DNA from: DAOTZR01 sp034432595
GTDB lineage: Bacteria > Chloroflexota > Anaerolineae > B4-G1 > SLSP01
Reading direction: 5' to 3'
NCBI GenBank assembly: GCA_034432595.1
Contig: DAOUBT010000052.1
Span: 131,210 to 195,209 of the forward strand
DNA: 64,000 nt
The notes under the pieces were generated by a model. The model made no database searches and was not told the origin of the DNA. It saw only the letters and a program-made list of their open reading frames with translations. A program made the position numbers and the translations under genes. Every line of letters begins with the position of its first letter. Within the stretch, counting starts at the first letter, position 1. This document shows positions 52,499 through 60,706 of this stretch, in pieces.

Positions 52499-52526
52499 AT
52501 TATAAACGCCTTCTTTTTTAGCGCAA
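52499..52526 (-). promoter_or_regulatory. promoter of the PATAN-GTPase unit
   Basis: TTGCGC (52526-52521), 16-bp spacer and consensus TATAAT (52504-52499) on the minus strand, giving a leader of about 120 nt. The 52527-52688 remainder of the gap to recN shows nothing recognisable. Confidence 0.75.
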
Positions 52527-52688
52527 CCCTGACCCACAAATTCCCCATCAGCCGGTCATCACTCGCCCATCAACTGACGCGGCCGGCTCGTGGCAGACTC
52601 CCATCCTCAGGTTTTGTGCAGCGAACGGCTCGCTACAAGCCGGGAGGATGCTCCTGATGAGCCAGGCCTGCCAGCTCTGCCGACCTGT

Positions 52689-54533
52689 TTATCCATGGGC
52701 GCGGGCACGCCGCTGCGCGGGGCGTGTCAACTCACGCTTGAAGCGTTCCGCCTGCGCCAGGATGTCACGCGCGCCTTGCTCCGCCGCTTCGCCCTGTGTG
52801 CCGAGCATCGCGCCTAATTCCTCGATGCGCGCGGTCTCATCCAGGCGCGTGACCTGCACCAGGGTACGCCCATCCGTGACCCTTTTCTGGATGCGGAAAT
52901 GCGCATCCCCAAAACCAGCCAATTGTGGGAGATGGGTAATACACACCACCTGATGCTGCACGTCCGCACCGGGGCCGGTAAGCATCCAGAGTTTCTGCCC
53001 CACAATGGCCCCCACGCGCCCGCCAATGCCCTGATCAATCTCATCGAAAATCAAGGTTGGGGTCCGGTCGGCGCGCGCCAGGACGGCTTTCAGGGCCAAC
53101 ATCAGGCGCGCCGTCTCGCCACCGGAAGCAATTTGCGCTAAGGGACGCAGGCCCTCGCCGGGGTTGGGTTCCAGAAGGAATTCGAGTTGGTCGCAGCCGC
53201 GGCGATCAAAGGCCGCGCGAAGGACCAAATCCCCGTTTTGGATTTGCGCGCCGGCTGCGGTAATCCAGGTTTCGGTAGGGAGCGGAACGTCCAGGGGCAG
53301 GCCATGCTCGTCCGCGGCCAGCCGAACGGCAACGGCGAAACGTGTTCCCTGCATGCGCAGGTCGTTGAGTTCGCGTTCGACCTGCTCCGCCAGCCGCTGC
53401 GCCAGGGTGCAGCGGCGCTGATGCAGTTCCTGCGCCACACGCGCGGCCTGCTGCAAAAGTTGCGTCTCTTCCAGTTCCAGCTCAGCGATGCGCTCATCGC
53501 TGTGTTCCAGACGGCTCAACTCCTCGACGGCTTGCCGCGCATAGGCAAGGATGGCGGGAATGTCGCCGCCGTATTTACGGCACAGGTGATGGATAAGGCT
53601 GAGGCGCTCTTCCACCTGTTGCAAACGCCGGGGATTGTATTCGACGCGCGCAAGATAGGCGCGCAGGTCGCGGACAATATCTTCAAGCTGATAGGAAAGG
53701 CTTTCCAACGCCTCGCTCTGCGCGCCAAGCGCGGGATCCACCCGTGCCAGGCCATGCAGTTCACGTTGCGCGCGGCCCAACAAATCAAGCACCGCCGGCG
53801 CTCGCTCCGCACCTTCTTCCAGGAGGGTGAGCAAGGTGTTCAGGCTCGCCGCCAACTGCTCGGCATTGGCCAGGCGCACGCGCTCGCTTTCCAGTTCTTC
53901 TTCTTCACCGGGCTGAAGCGCTGCCGCATGGATTTCTTCCACCTGAAAGCGGAGTAAATCTATGCGCTGCATCCGCTCGCGTTCACCTTGCCGCAGGGCC
54001 TTAAGTTCGCTGCGCAGGGCCTGAATGCGCCCGACCAGATCGGCCAGAATAGCACGCGAAGCATCGAGTTCGCCGTAGCGGTCGAGAAGTTCGAGATGTT
54101 CACGCACGCGCAACAGGCTGAGATGCTCGCTCTGGCCGTGGATATCCACCAGAGCCTCGGCAACTTCACGCAGGATGGCGGTGGAAACAACCACGCCATT
54201 GACACGGGCCACATTGCGCCCTTGCACGCGCACCTCACGGCTGAGCCAGAGTTGCGTTGGGTCGTCGCTTTCCAGACCTTCGCGTTCCAACAGGGGAGCA
54301 AGCTGCGTCTGCAGCGTCTCGTTAAGGAGAAAGAGGCCTTCCACGATGGCGCGGGATGCGCCCGCGCGCACGGCTTGCGGCGGCACCCGTCCCCCCAGTA
54401 ACATTGCCACCGCGTCCACCAGAATGGACTTTCCCGCGCCGGTTTCACCGGTCAGAATGTTCAGGCCCGGCTCCAGCACGAGCTGCAACTCATCTATGAT
54501 GGCAAAATCTCGAATGTGCAGTTCCCGCAACAC
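52689..54533 (-). CDS. recN: DNA repair protein RecN
   Basis: SMC-like ATPase for double-strand-break repair. 614 residues, slightly longer than the usual 550-570. Walker A LTGETGAGKSILVDAVAMLLG, central coiled coils with a glutamate/arginine-rich pattern, ABC signature QIASGGETARLMLALKAV, Walker B TLIFDEIDQGIGGRVG and the D/H-loop ICITHLPQLAGFGDAHF-type end. Start GTG at 54533 with GAGG upstream. Monocistronic as far as seen; 278 bp without a gene separate it from the ECF operon. Confidence 0.97.
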   Translation of the reverse strand: MLRELHIRDFAIIDELQLVLEPGLNILTGETGAGKSILVDAVAMLLGGRVPPQAVRAGASRAIVEGLFLLNETLQTQLAPLLEREGLESDDPTQLWLSREVRVQGRNVARVNGVVVSTAILREVAEALVDIHGQSEHLSLLRVREHLELLDRYGELDASRAILADLVGRIQALRSELKALRQGERERMQRIDLLRFQVEEIHAAALQPGEEEELESERVRLANAEQLAASLNTLLTLLEEGAERAPAVLDLLGRAQRELHGLARVDPALGAQSEALESLSYQLEDIVRDLRAYLARVEYNPRRLQQVEERLSLIHHLCRKYGGDIPAILAYARQAVEELSRLEHSDERIAELELEETQLLQQAARVAQELHQRRCTLAQRLAEQVERELNDLRMQGTRFAVAVRLAADEHGLPLDVPLPTETWITAAGAQIQNGDLVLRAAFDRRGCDQLEFLLEPNPGEGLRPLAQIASGGETARLMLALKAVLARADRTPTLIFDEIDQGIGGRVGAIVGQKLWMLTGPGADVQHQVVCITHLPQLAGFGDAHFRIQKRVTDGRTLVQVTRLDETARIEELGAMLGTQGEAAEQGARDILAQAERFKRELTRPAQRRARAHG

Positions 54534-54811
54534 GCGCGTGCCTCTTCAAGATAGGATGGGTATAGGATACATGGATTTTGTGGAAAGACAAATGGAGCCT
54601 GATGATAACGGCTTTGCGTGTTCTACCCGGTTGCGCTGAAAAGCGCCCCTGTCCGGGATAGCCACCGCCCCCCACGCCGTTGCCTGACCGGCTTTACGCT
54701 CCTCCCCCGGTAGAGCAGGTATTTCTGATCAAACCGCCAGCCTCAGAAAAGCCGACCAGGACGCCGTTGCCAGCAAGCCTCAGAAAGTAGCCGCCAGACG
54801 GTGGTTTTACG

Positions 54812-55576
54812 TTAAAGCCCTGTATAAAAAAGGGCCAGGAAGATGAAAGCGCTGCAGGCCAGGACAAGCCAATCCGTGCGTTGCATGCGTAGCGGACGCC
54901 AGACGGTACGGGGCGAGTTGGCCCGCAATCCGCGCGCCGTCAGGGCCAGGGCGACCTGATCGCTCAGGCGCAGGGTGCCGATGATGACAGCCACCAGCAC
55001 GGGCAGGTAATCGCGCAGCCGTTGCAGCCAGTTGCCGCGCACCACCCAGCCGCGCGCTGCCTGCGCCTCGCGGACTGCCTCGGTCAGGCTGTACAGGGCC
55101 GGGATGAAGCGCAAGGTCAAACTCAAGGTCAGCCCCCACGTGTAAGGCAACCCCAGGCTTGTGAAGGCCAGGATGAGGTCGCGCTGCGCGGTCACGAAGA
55201 GCAACACGCCTGTAAGCCATACCATGGTGAGCGTGCGCGTGGCCAGCATGGCGGCGCTTTCCAGGCCGCCTCGCGTGATGACCAGCGGTCCCAGGGTTAC
55301 CAGCACCGCGCCAGATGGGGCGAACAGGGTCTGCATGATGAGAATCAAGATCACGAGCAGGCGCACCTGTCGCCACAGCCAAAGCCGGGAACGGACCGGC
55401 ACGCGCGCGCTGAGCAGCAACAGCCACGCCCCCAGCAAGAGCAGCAGTTGCCCACGCCAGGTATGGATTCTAAAGGTGAGGACCGCCATCCCCAGCACCA
55501 GCCAGAGCTTGACGCGCGGATCAAGGCGGTGCAGCCAGGAACGGCCAGGCTGATACAGGTCGAAGAGGTAACTCAC
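54812..55576 (-). CDS. ecfT: ECF transporter T component
   Basis: 254 residues, about six hydrophobic segments. LDPRVKLWLVLGMAVLTF near the N-terminus and the coupling motifs EAQAARGW and ALTARGL (two ARG boxes that dock to the ATPases) identify CbiQ/EcfT. Start GTG 55576, overlapping the ATPase stop by four bases (GTGA); GGGGAGG lies upstream. It couples the ATPases to the S component encoded at 57081. Confidence 0.92.
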   Translation of the reverse strand: MSYLFDLYQPGRSWLHRLDPRVKLWLVLGMAVLTFRIHTWRGQLLLLLGAWLLLLSARVPVRSRLWLWRQVRLLVILILIMQTLFAPSGAVLVTLGPLVITRGGLESAAMLATRTLTMVWLTGVLLFVTAQRDLILAFTSLGLPYTWGLTLSLTLRFIPALYSLTEAVREAQAARGWVVRGNWLQRLRDYLPVLVAVIIGTLRLSDQVALALTARGLRANSPRTVWRPLRMQRTDWLVLACSAFIFLALFYTGL

Positions 55577-57039
55577 GCGGCGCCTCCCCGCTGCAAACGC
55601 GGCAGCACTTGCTCCGGCACCCCCTCGGCGACGACGCGCCCCCCTTCCAACAAGATGGCCTGATCGGCCAGAGCAGCCAGCTCCAGCTCGTGCGTGACCA
55701 GGACAATGGTGACGCCTGCCGCGCGCCGCTCCGCCAGCCACGCCATCAGTTGTTGCCGCCCGTGCCCATCCAGCCCCACCGTCGGCTCATCGAGCACCAG
55801 GATGGGGGTTTCCAGGACAGCTAAAGAAGCCAGCGTAACGGCGCGCTGCATCCCGTAGCTCAGGACCGCCGGTGGCACATCGGCCACCGCCTCCAGGCCA
55901 AAACGCGCCAGCGCCTGTGCCACACGCTGTTCTACATCCGGCAGGCCCAGTTGACGGGGGCCGAAAGCGATTTCCGCGCGCACACTCGACGCGAAAAGCT
56001 GCTGCTCCGGGCGCTGGAAGAGGAAACCCACCTCGCGCGCCAGGTCACCGACGGCGCGCGTTGCCGTCAAGCGGCCATTCACCCATACACTGCCGGATTG
56101 CGGCCGCAGCAGGCCGATGAAATGCCGAATCAGGGTGGACTTGCCCGCGCCGTTGGCGCCGACCAGCGCCACACAGGCTCCGGCGGGGATACTGAGCGAA
56201 ACATCGTGGAGCACGGGCAGGCCATCCGGATAGGCGAAGCGCACCTGCCGCAGTTCCAGGGCCGGCGGGACGCCCGTCGGCGTGCGCCGTGGCGCCCAAT
56301 CGCGCACCTCGGCAAAAGACCAGAGCACCCCCGCGGCGCGCAGGCGTGCCGTGGCCGTCTCCGGTGTAAGGTCTTCCAGGGTCCCATCCGCCAGCAAGGC
56401 GGCGTTTCCCGCAAGCTGCATGATGCGCGGATCGTGCGTCATAAGCAGCAGGGTGGAACCCTCCTCGCGCAGGTGCTGCAGGGAGCGCAGGACTTCCGCC
56501 TGACCTTCGGGGTCAAGGCCACCGAGGGCCTCATCCAGCACGAATACACGTGGACGCATGGCCCACAGGGCAGCGAGGGCCAGGCGTTTTTGTTGCCCGC
56601 CGGAAAGCGTCCACGGGGGGCGGTGACGAAGCGGTAATAATTCGAAGCGGCGGAGCGCTTCGTACACGCGCGGCGCGATGGCGGTAGGTGGAATAGCCAG
56701 CGCCTCCAGCCCCCAGGCGACCTCATCCTCCACCGAACAGGTGAATAACTGCGCGGCGGGATCTTGAAAGAGCAAGCCCAGGGTAGAGGGGGAAAGTTCG
56801 CCGCGCTGCGGATTTTCGCCGGCAATGCGAATCTCGCCGGCAAAACTGCCGCCAGTGAGGGTGGGAGCTAATCCAGCCAGGAGCAAGCCCAGGGTGCTTT
56901 TGCCGCTGCCCGTGGCACCCCAGAGCGCAAGCGCCGCGCCGGGGGCAAGCTGCAATGAAACGTCGCGCAGCACATCCGGCGCGGGTAAATCGGCCAGCAG
57001 GGGCGGATAGGCAAAACGGACGTGGTGGACGTGAATCAC
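55573..57039 (-). CDS. ECF transporter fused double ATPase
   Basis: 488 residues containing two ABC domains in one chain (EcfA1-EcfA2 fusion). Domain 1: WGATGSGKSTLGLL, signature LSGGQQKRLALAAL, Walker B VFVLDEALGGLDP. Domain 2: VGANGAGKSTLIRH, a degenerate signature LSYGMQRAVTLASL, Walker B ILVLDEPTVGLDG. The degenerate signature makes one of the two ATP sites atypical. GTG 57039 is chosen because the TTG at 57057 lies within a terminator stem. Overlaps ecfT by four bases. Confidence 0.93.
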   Translation of the reverse strand: MIHVHHVRFAYPPLLADLPAPDVLRDVSLQLAPGAALALWGATGSGKSTLGLLLAGLAPTLTGGSFAGEIRIAGENPQRGELSPSTLGLLFQDPAAQLFTCSVEDEVAWGLEALAIPPTAIAPRVYEALRRFELLPLRHRPPWTLSGGQQKRLALAALWAMRPRVFVLDEALGGLDPEGQAEVLRSLQHLREEGSTLLLMTHDPRIMQLAGNAALLADGTLEDLTPETATARLRAAGVLWSFAEVRDWAPRRTPTGVPPALELRQVRFAYPDGLPVLHDVSLSIPAGACVALVGANGAGKSTLIRHFIGLLRPQSGSVWVNGRLTATRAVGDLAREVGFLFQRPEQQLFASSVRAEIAFGPRQLGLPDVEQRVAQALARFGLEAVADVPPAVLSYGMQRAVTLASLAVLETPILVLDEPTVGLDGHGRQQLMAWLAERRAAGVTIVLVTHELELAALADQAILLEGGRVVAEGVPEQVLPRLQRGGAA

Positions 57040-57048
57040 AAACGCCTC

Positions 57049-57078
57049 AAAAAACAACGGAGGGGGTGCCCCCTCCGT
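57049..57078 (-). terminator. terminator between S component and ATPase
   Basis: On the minus strand ACGGAGGGGG/CCCCCTCCGT (57078-57057) around CA, followed by TTGTTTTTT to 57049. It stands 9 nt from the ATPase start, inside what should be one operon, so it may lower expression of the ATPase/T part. Confidence 0.88.
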
Positions 57079-57080
57079 TT

Positions 57081-57593
57081 CTATTGCGCCATCCGCTTGA
57101 TAGGCGGATAGGCCATCTGGACGAGTAGATAAAGGGGGATGCCGAGCAGGTTGCCACTGAAAGCTTGCATGGCATTGGCAGGTACTTCGGCCAGGGCGGC
57201 ATTGCCCACCAGGATCAGGCCCGCCAACAGATAGCCGCCCGCAATCACGGCAATGTTGACAGCGGTTATCAACAGAATGAAGGGGAAAGTCATGCGCTTG
57301 TGGTTAGCCGCTAAGCGCCCCAGCAGGTAGCCCTGCAAGCCGTGGATGACCAGCGAGAAGGGCGCCCACATGCCATAACCGCTGGTCAAATCCGCCAGCG
57401 CGGTGCCAAGCCCCCCTGCTACAGCACCCACCGTCGGGCCGAAAGCCAGGGCCGTGAAAACGACCCCCACATCGCCGAGATGGACATAGCCGCGGGTCGG
57501 CGTGGGCACCTGAATCAGGCGCGTGAGCACGAACACCAGGGCCGCCATCAGCGCATTTAAGGTGATAGTACGAACGTTAAAAGTCTTGCGCAT
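57081..57593 (-). CDS. ECF transporter substrate-binding (S) component, riboflavin/HMP type
   Basis: 170 residues, six hydrophobic segments. The pattern VLTRLIQVPTPTRGYVHLGD, FGPTVGAVAGGLGTALADL and APFSLVIHGLQGYLLGRL matches the family of HmpT/RibU-like S proteins. The ligand is a vitamin or its precursor; hydroxymethylpyrimidine is a good guess from the GYVHLGD form, but no TPP or FMN riboswitch is seen in the leader to support it. First gene of the operon, with GGAGGAGC upstream. Confidence 0.85.
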   Translation of the reverse strand: MRKTFNVRTITLNALMAALVFVLTRLIQVPTPTRGYVHLGDVGVVFTALAFGPTVGAVAGGLGTALADLTSGYGMWAPFSLVIHGLQGYLLGRLAANHKRMTFPFILLITAVNIAVIAGGYLLAGLILVGNAALAEVPANAMQAFSGNLLGIPLYLLVQMAYPPIKRMAQ

Positions 57594-57627
57594 AGCTCCT
57601 CCTTAACGTACAGGTATAAGCCAGGGT

Positions 57628-57656
57628 ATCATAACACAAGGGGGGGATAACGTCAA
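57628..57656 (-). promoter_or_regulatory. promoter of the ECF operon
   Basis: TTGACG (57656-57651), 17-bp spacer, TATGAT (57633-57628) on the minus strand, leaving a 30-nt leader. Confidence 0.72.
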
Positions 57657-57749
57657 CGTGTCCACGAATACACGCATGTAAAGTGACTGCTTACCTTGTC
57701 GTGCTTTGAACCGCAGGCCCGGATAGGGTATCCGATGATTTCAACCCCT

Positions 57750-57784
57750 CAGGGTGGGCGAATGCAATGCCTTCGCCTGCCCTG
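57750..57784. repeat. dispersed GGCGAAGGCA palindrome, copy 3
   Basis: CAGGGTGGGCGAA and TTCGCCTGCCCTG pair around TGCAATGCC, the same core as the copies near 1.2, 12.5 and 63.9 kb. It lies between the divergent promoters of the ECF operon and ricT. Confidence 0.7.
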
Positions 57785-57822
57785 AAGCGGTAAACCGTTA
57801 CGAGATGGGGTCCATGTGGGGG

Positions 57823-57851
57823 TTGCGCAAAATGCCCAAGTAGGGTATAAA
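57823..57851 (+). promoter_or_regulatory. ricT promoter
   Basis: TTGCGC, 17-bp spacer, TATAAA (57846-57851). A short leader of about 25 nt precedes the ATG at 57884. Confidence 0.65.
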
Positions 57852-57883
57852 GGCTTAAGTTATGTTGGGAAGTGAGGATAGCT

Positions 57884-58816
57884 ATGGAAGAGCAGGAGAC
57901 AATCCAATCATCGGTTGAAGCAGAGGTCAAAGCGGAGCCGGTGTTGATGCCCGTGGCCTGTGTGCAGTTCCGCCCTGTGCACAAGCCCTATTTTTTCGAT
58001 GCGCGGGGAGTGTCCCTCAAGGTCGGGGATTGGGTGGTCGTCGAAACGACCTACGGTTTGCAGGTGGGACAGGTACGCTGCCTTAAACAGCTTGAGGTGG
58101 TGCCGGGCGAACTGAAGCCCGTGTTGCGCGTGGCGACCGGCAAGGATATGGCCGAACACGTGTTGAGCGAGGACTTTGCTCAGCAGATGCGTGAGCTGAC
58201 CCGCAACGAGCTGAAAGCGATGGGGGTGACGGCCAAGGTGGTGGCGGTTGAAACCACGCTCAAGATGGAACAGCTCTGGGTGGAGCTGGTGGCCGATATG
58301 GAGCCGAAGCAGTTGGGGCAGCTTCGTCAGCGCCTTAGCGCGCAGACAAGCGCGCATGTGGACGTGCTCATCGTCAGTCCGCGTGACCACGCGCGAGAGC
58401 TGGGGGGCTACGGCGTGTGCGGTGAGCTGCGTTGTTGCGCGCGCTTCCTCACTGAGTTCCAGACGATTTCCATCCGCATGGCCAAGGATCAGTCCGTCTC
58501 AATGGCGCCTTCAGACATCACCGGGATGTGCGGACGCCTGCGCTGCTGCCTGGCCTATGAACATCCCTTCTACAAGGAAGAAGGGGAAAAATACCCACGG
58601 CGCAAAGCGCTGGTCGAGACGCCCGAAGGGCTGGCCAAGGTGGTGGACTGGGATATCATGCGCGGGGAAGTGATCGTCGAAATTCCACCGGAAGGGCCAC
58701 GCCGCGACCGGGTGCGTCACCGTTTTGCCCTGGATGAGGTGAAGCTGGCACAACAGCAAGCCGCGCCCGTCAGTTTTGCCGAAGAGAATGAGGCCGAAAA
58801 CGGCGAGGATGCTTGA
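57884..58816 (+). CDS. ricT: RicT/PSP1-domain protein
   Basis: 310 residues. PSP1 C-terminal domain with GVSLKVGDWVVVETTYGLQVG, the RELGGYGVCGELRCCARFL and GMCGRLRCCLAYEHPFY cysteine clusters, which in Bacillus RicT (YaaT) bind a 4Fe-4S cluster with partners RicA and RicF and act on RNase Y and sporulation/competence phosphorelays. The N-terminal 30 residues and acidic C-terminal tail are extras. Start at 57884 (MEEQE) with GTGAGG upstream; a GTG at 57872 is less likely. Two nt before the glycosyltransferase. Confidence 0.9.
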   Translation: MEEQETIQSSVEAEVKAEPVLMPVACVQFRPVHKPYFFDARGVSLKVGDWVVVETTYGLQVGQVRCLKQLEVVPGELKPVLRVATGKDMAEHVLSEDFAQQMRELTRNELKAMGVTAKVVAVETTLKMEQLWVELVADMEPKQLGQLRQRLSAQTSAHVDVLIVSPRDHARELGGYGVCGELRCCARFLTEFQTISIRMAKDQSVSMAPSDITGMCGRLRCCLAYEHPFYKEEGEKYPRRKALVETPEGLAKVVDWDIMRGEVIVEIPPEGPRRDRVRHRFALDEVKLAQQQAAPVSFAEENEAENGEDA

Positions 58817-58818
58817 CG

Positions 58819-59778
58819 ATGAAGCTCATCATCCAGATTCCGTGTTATAACGAGGAAGCTACTCTGGCTCAGACACTGCACGACCTGCCGCGCGAGATTC
58901 CGGGTGTGGATAGGATTGAGGTGCTGATCGTGGATGACGGCAGCAGCGACCGCACCGTGGAAGTGGCGGAAGCGCACGGGGTGCAGCACATCGTGCGCCA
59001 CGCGCACAATCGCGGTCTGGCTCAGGCGTTTCTGACCGGTCTGCAGGCCGCGCTGCACGCCGGCGCGGACATTATTGTCAATACGGATGCGGATAATCAG
59101 TATCGCGGTGAGGACATCGTGCGGCTCGTGCAACCCATACTGGCCGGCCATGCGGATATTGTCATCGGCGACCGCGGCGTGGCACAACATCCTTACTTTT
59201 CGCCACTGAAACGCTGGTTACAACAGGTAGGAAGCTGGGTGGTGGGACAGGCGGCTGGCGTCCACGTGCCGGATGCGACGAGCGGCTTCCGCGCCTTCAG
59301 CCGCGAGGCGGCGCTGCGCCTGCTGGTGTTGAGCGAGTACTCCTACACCCTGGAGACCCTCATTCAGGCTGGCGCGCGGCGCATGGCGGTGGCGCATGTG
59401 CCCATCCGCGTCAATCCGCAGACGCGCCCTTCGCGCCTGATGCGCAGCATCCCCGATTTCATCTCGCATTCCGCCACCACGATTGTGCGCGTCTACACCA
59501 TGTACCGTCCGCTGCGCATCTTCGTCGGCGCAGGGATGGTGTTCATCCTGGCGGGGCTGGTCCTGGGATTGCGTTTCCTGTACTTCTACCTGCAAGGTTC
59601 CGGCACGGGGCATGTTCAATCGCTTATCCTGATGGCCGTGCTGCTTATCGTGGGCTTTCAGACGCTGTTGATTGGCCTGCTGGCCGACCTGGTGGGATTC
59701 AACCGCAAGATTTTGGAAGAGACACTCTACCGTCTGCGCCGCATCGAACTTGAGCTGGAGCATTGTCACGATGATTGA
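58819..59778 (+). CDS. GT2 glycosyltransferase, dolichol-phosphate mannosyltransferase type
   Basis: 319 residues. GT-A start IIQIPCYNEEATLAQTL, nucleotide/metal sites IVDDGSSDRT and NTDADNQY, then DATSGFRAFSREAAL and two C-terminal hydrophobic hairpins (FVGAGMVFILAGLVLGLRFL, SLILMAVLLIVGFQTLLIGL). It transfers a sugar from a nucleotide donor to a polyprenyl phosphate or similar lipid. ATG 58819 is 2 nt after the ricT stop; the 3' end overlaps the next gene by 8 nt. Confidence 0.9.
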   Translation: MKLIIQIPCYNEEATLAQTLHDLPREIPGVDRIEVLIVDDGSSDRTVEVAEAHGVQHIVRHAHNRGLAQAFLTGLQAALHAGADIIVNTDADNQYRGEDIVRLVQPILAGHADIVIGDRGVAQHPYFSPLKRWLQQVGSWVVGQAAGVHVPDATSGFRAFSREAALRLLVLSEYSYTLETLIQAGARRMAVAHVPIRVNPQTRPSRLMRSIPDFISHSATTIVRVYTMYRPLRIFVGAGMVFILAGLVLGLRFLYFYLQGSGTGHVQSLILMAVLLIVGFQTLLIGLLADLVGFNRKILEETLYRLRRIELELEHCHDD

Positions 59779-60577
59779 GAACCTGCGCGAAATGTGGGCC
59801 TATCGGGAACTCGTTGGCAATCTGGTGTTGCGCGATCTGAAGGTGCGCTACAAAAACTCGCTGCTGGGCATCCTCTGGTCGTGGCTCAATCCCCTGCTGA
59901 TGATGCTGGTATTCACGTTCGTCTTTACGGTGATGTGGGGAAACGCCACGCCCAACTACCATATCCTGGCCCTGAGCGGGCTGCTGCCGTGGAACTATTT
60001 CACGGGCGCGGTGATGGGCGGCATGACGAGCATCACCAACGGTGGACATCTCCTGAAGAAGGTGTACTTTCCGCGCGAGGTACTGCCGCTTTCCATCATC
60101 CTTTCCAACCTGGTCAATTACGTGATGGCGCTGCCGGTTTTCCTGGTGCTGGCGCTGCTCGCCGGTCAAGGCCCCTGGGCGACGTGGCTGCTGCTCCCTT
60201 TGCCGTTGCTGGTGGAAACGTTGTTCATCCTTGGTCTGGTGCTGATATTGGCCACGCTGGAGGTCTTCTACCGCGATACGCACATGGTGATGGACGTGCT
60301 GATGACGGCCTGGTTCTTCCTGACGCCCATTTTCTACCGTGTGGAGCAGTTCCCGGAGCAGGCGCATCTATTGGGTGTGGCCTTCAATCCACGCGCGTTG
60401 CTGTTGCTCGTCAACCCCATGGCAGCAGTCGTCACGAACTTCCAGGACGTGCTGTATCACGGCGCGCTGCTGCATCTGCCGCAACTCGGCTTCGCCGCCC
60501 TGATAGCGCTGGTGTTGTGTGGCCTGGGATATGGTTTCTTTCACGCTAAAAGCGGGAAGTTTGGGGAGATTATTTAG
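59771..60577 (+). CDS. ABC-2 polysaccharide exporter permease (Wzm/TagG type)
   Basis: 268 residues, six transmembrane segments. RDLKVRYKNSLLGILWSWLNPL is the hallmark of Wzm/RfbA/TagG permeases, as are SGLLPWNYFTGAV and the late FNPRALLLLVNPM. Start ATG 59771 inside the end of the glycosyltransferase gene (8-nt overlap). The matching Wzt ATPase would normally follow, but the next 130 bp end in a hairpin and an amylase gene on the other strand, so the ATPase is elsewhere. Confidence 0.9.
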   Translation: MIENLREMWAYRELVGNLVLRDLKVRYKNSLLGILWSWLNPLLMMLVFTFVFTVMWGNATPNYHILALSGLLPWNYFTGAVMGGMTSITNGGHLLKKVYFPREVLPLSIILSNLVNYVMALPVFLVLALLAGQGPWATWLLLPLPLLVETLFILGLVLILATLEVFYRDTHMVMDVLMTAWFFLTPIFYRVEQFPEQAHLLGVAFNPRALLLLVNPMAAVVTNFQDVLYHGALLHLPQLGFAALIALVLCGLGYGFFHAKSGKFGEII

Positions 60578-60644
60578 AAGCGGAAAGCGGAAGGTGGAAG
60601 CCGGAAGCTGGAAACGGGAAAGTTAGCACAACCCTGTTAAATGC

Positions 60645-60673
60645 GGGAGGCGCTCATCGAAGAAGCGCCTCCC
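60645..60673 (+). terminator. hairpin after the permease gene
   Basis: GGGAGGCGCT/AGCGCCTCCC with a 9-nt loop, then CTTTGTT. The bases between the stop and the hairpin are a purine-rich GGAAGC/GGAAAC simple stretch. Confidence 0.7.
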
Positions 60674-60706
60674 CTTTGTTCTCCTCCTCCCTTATTTCTT
60701 CAGGGA

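Noticed and set aside
57594..57750. TPP or FMN riboswitch ahead of the ECF S component
   Set aside because: No CTGAGA/ACCTGATCTGG-type or RFN core; promoter and start are only 30 nt apart.
60578..60644. Coding extension of the permease or a small gene in the GGAAGC-rich stretch
   Set aside because: It is low-complexity purine-rich DNA with stops; a similar stretch follows kbl at 22270-22330 and is also non-coding.
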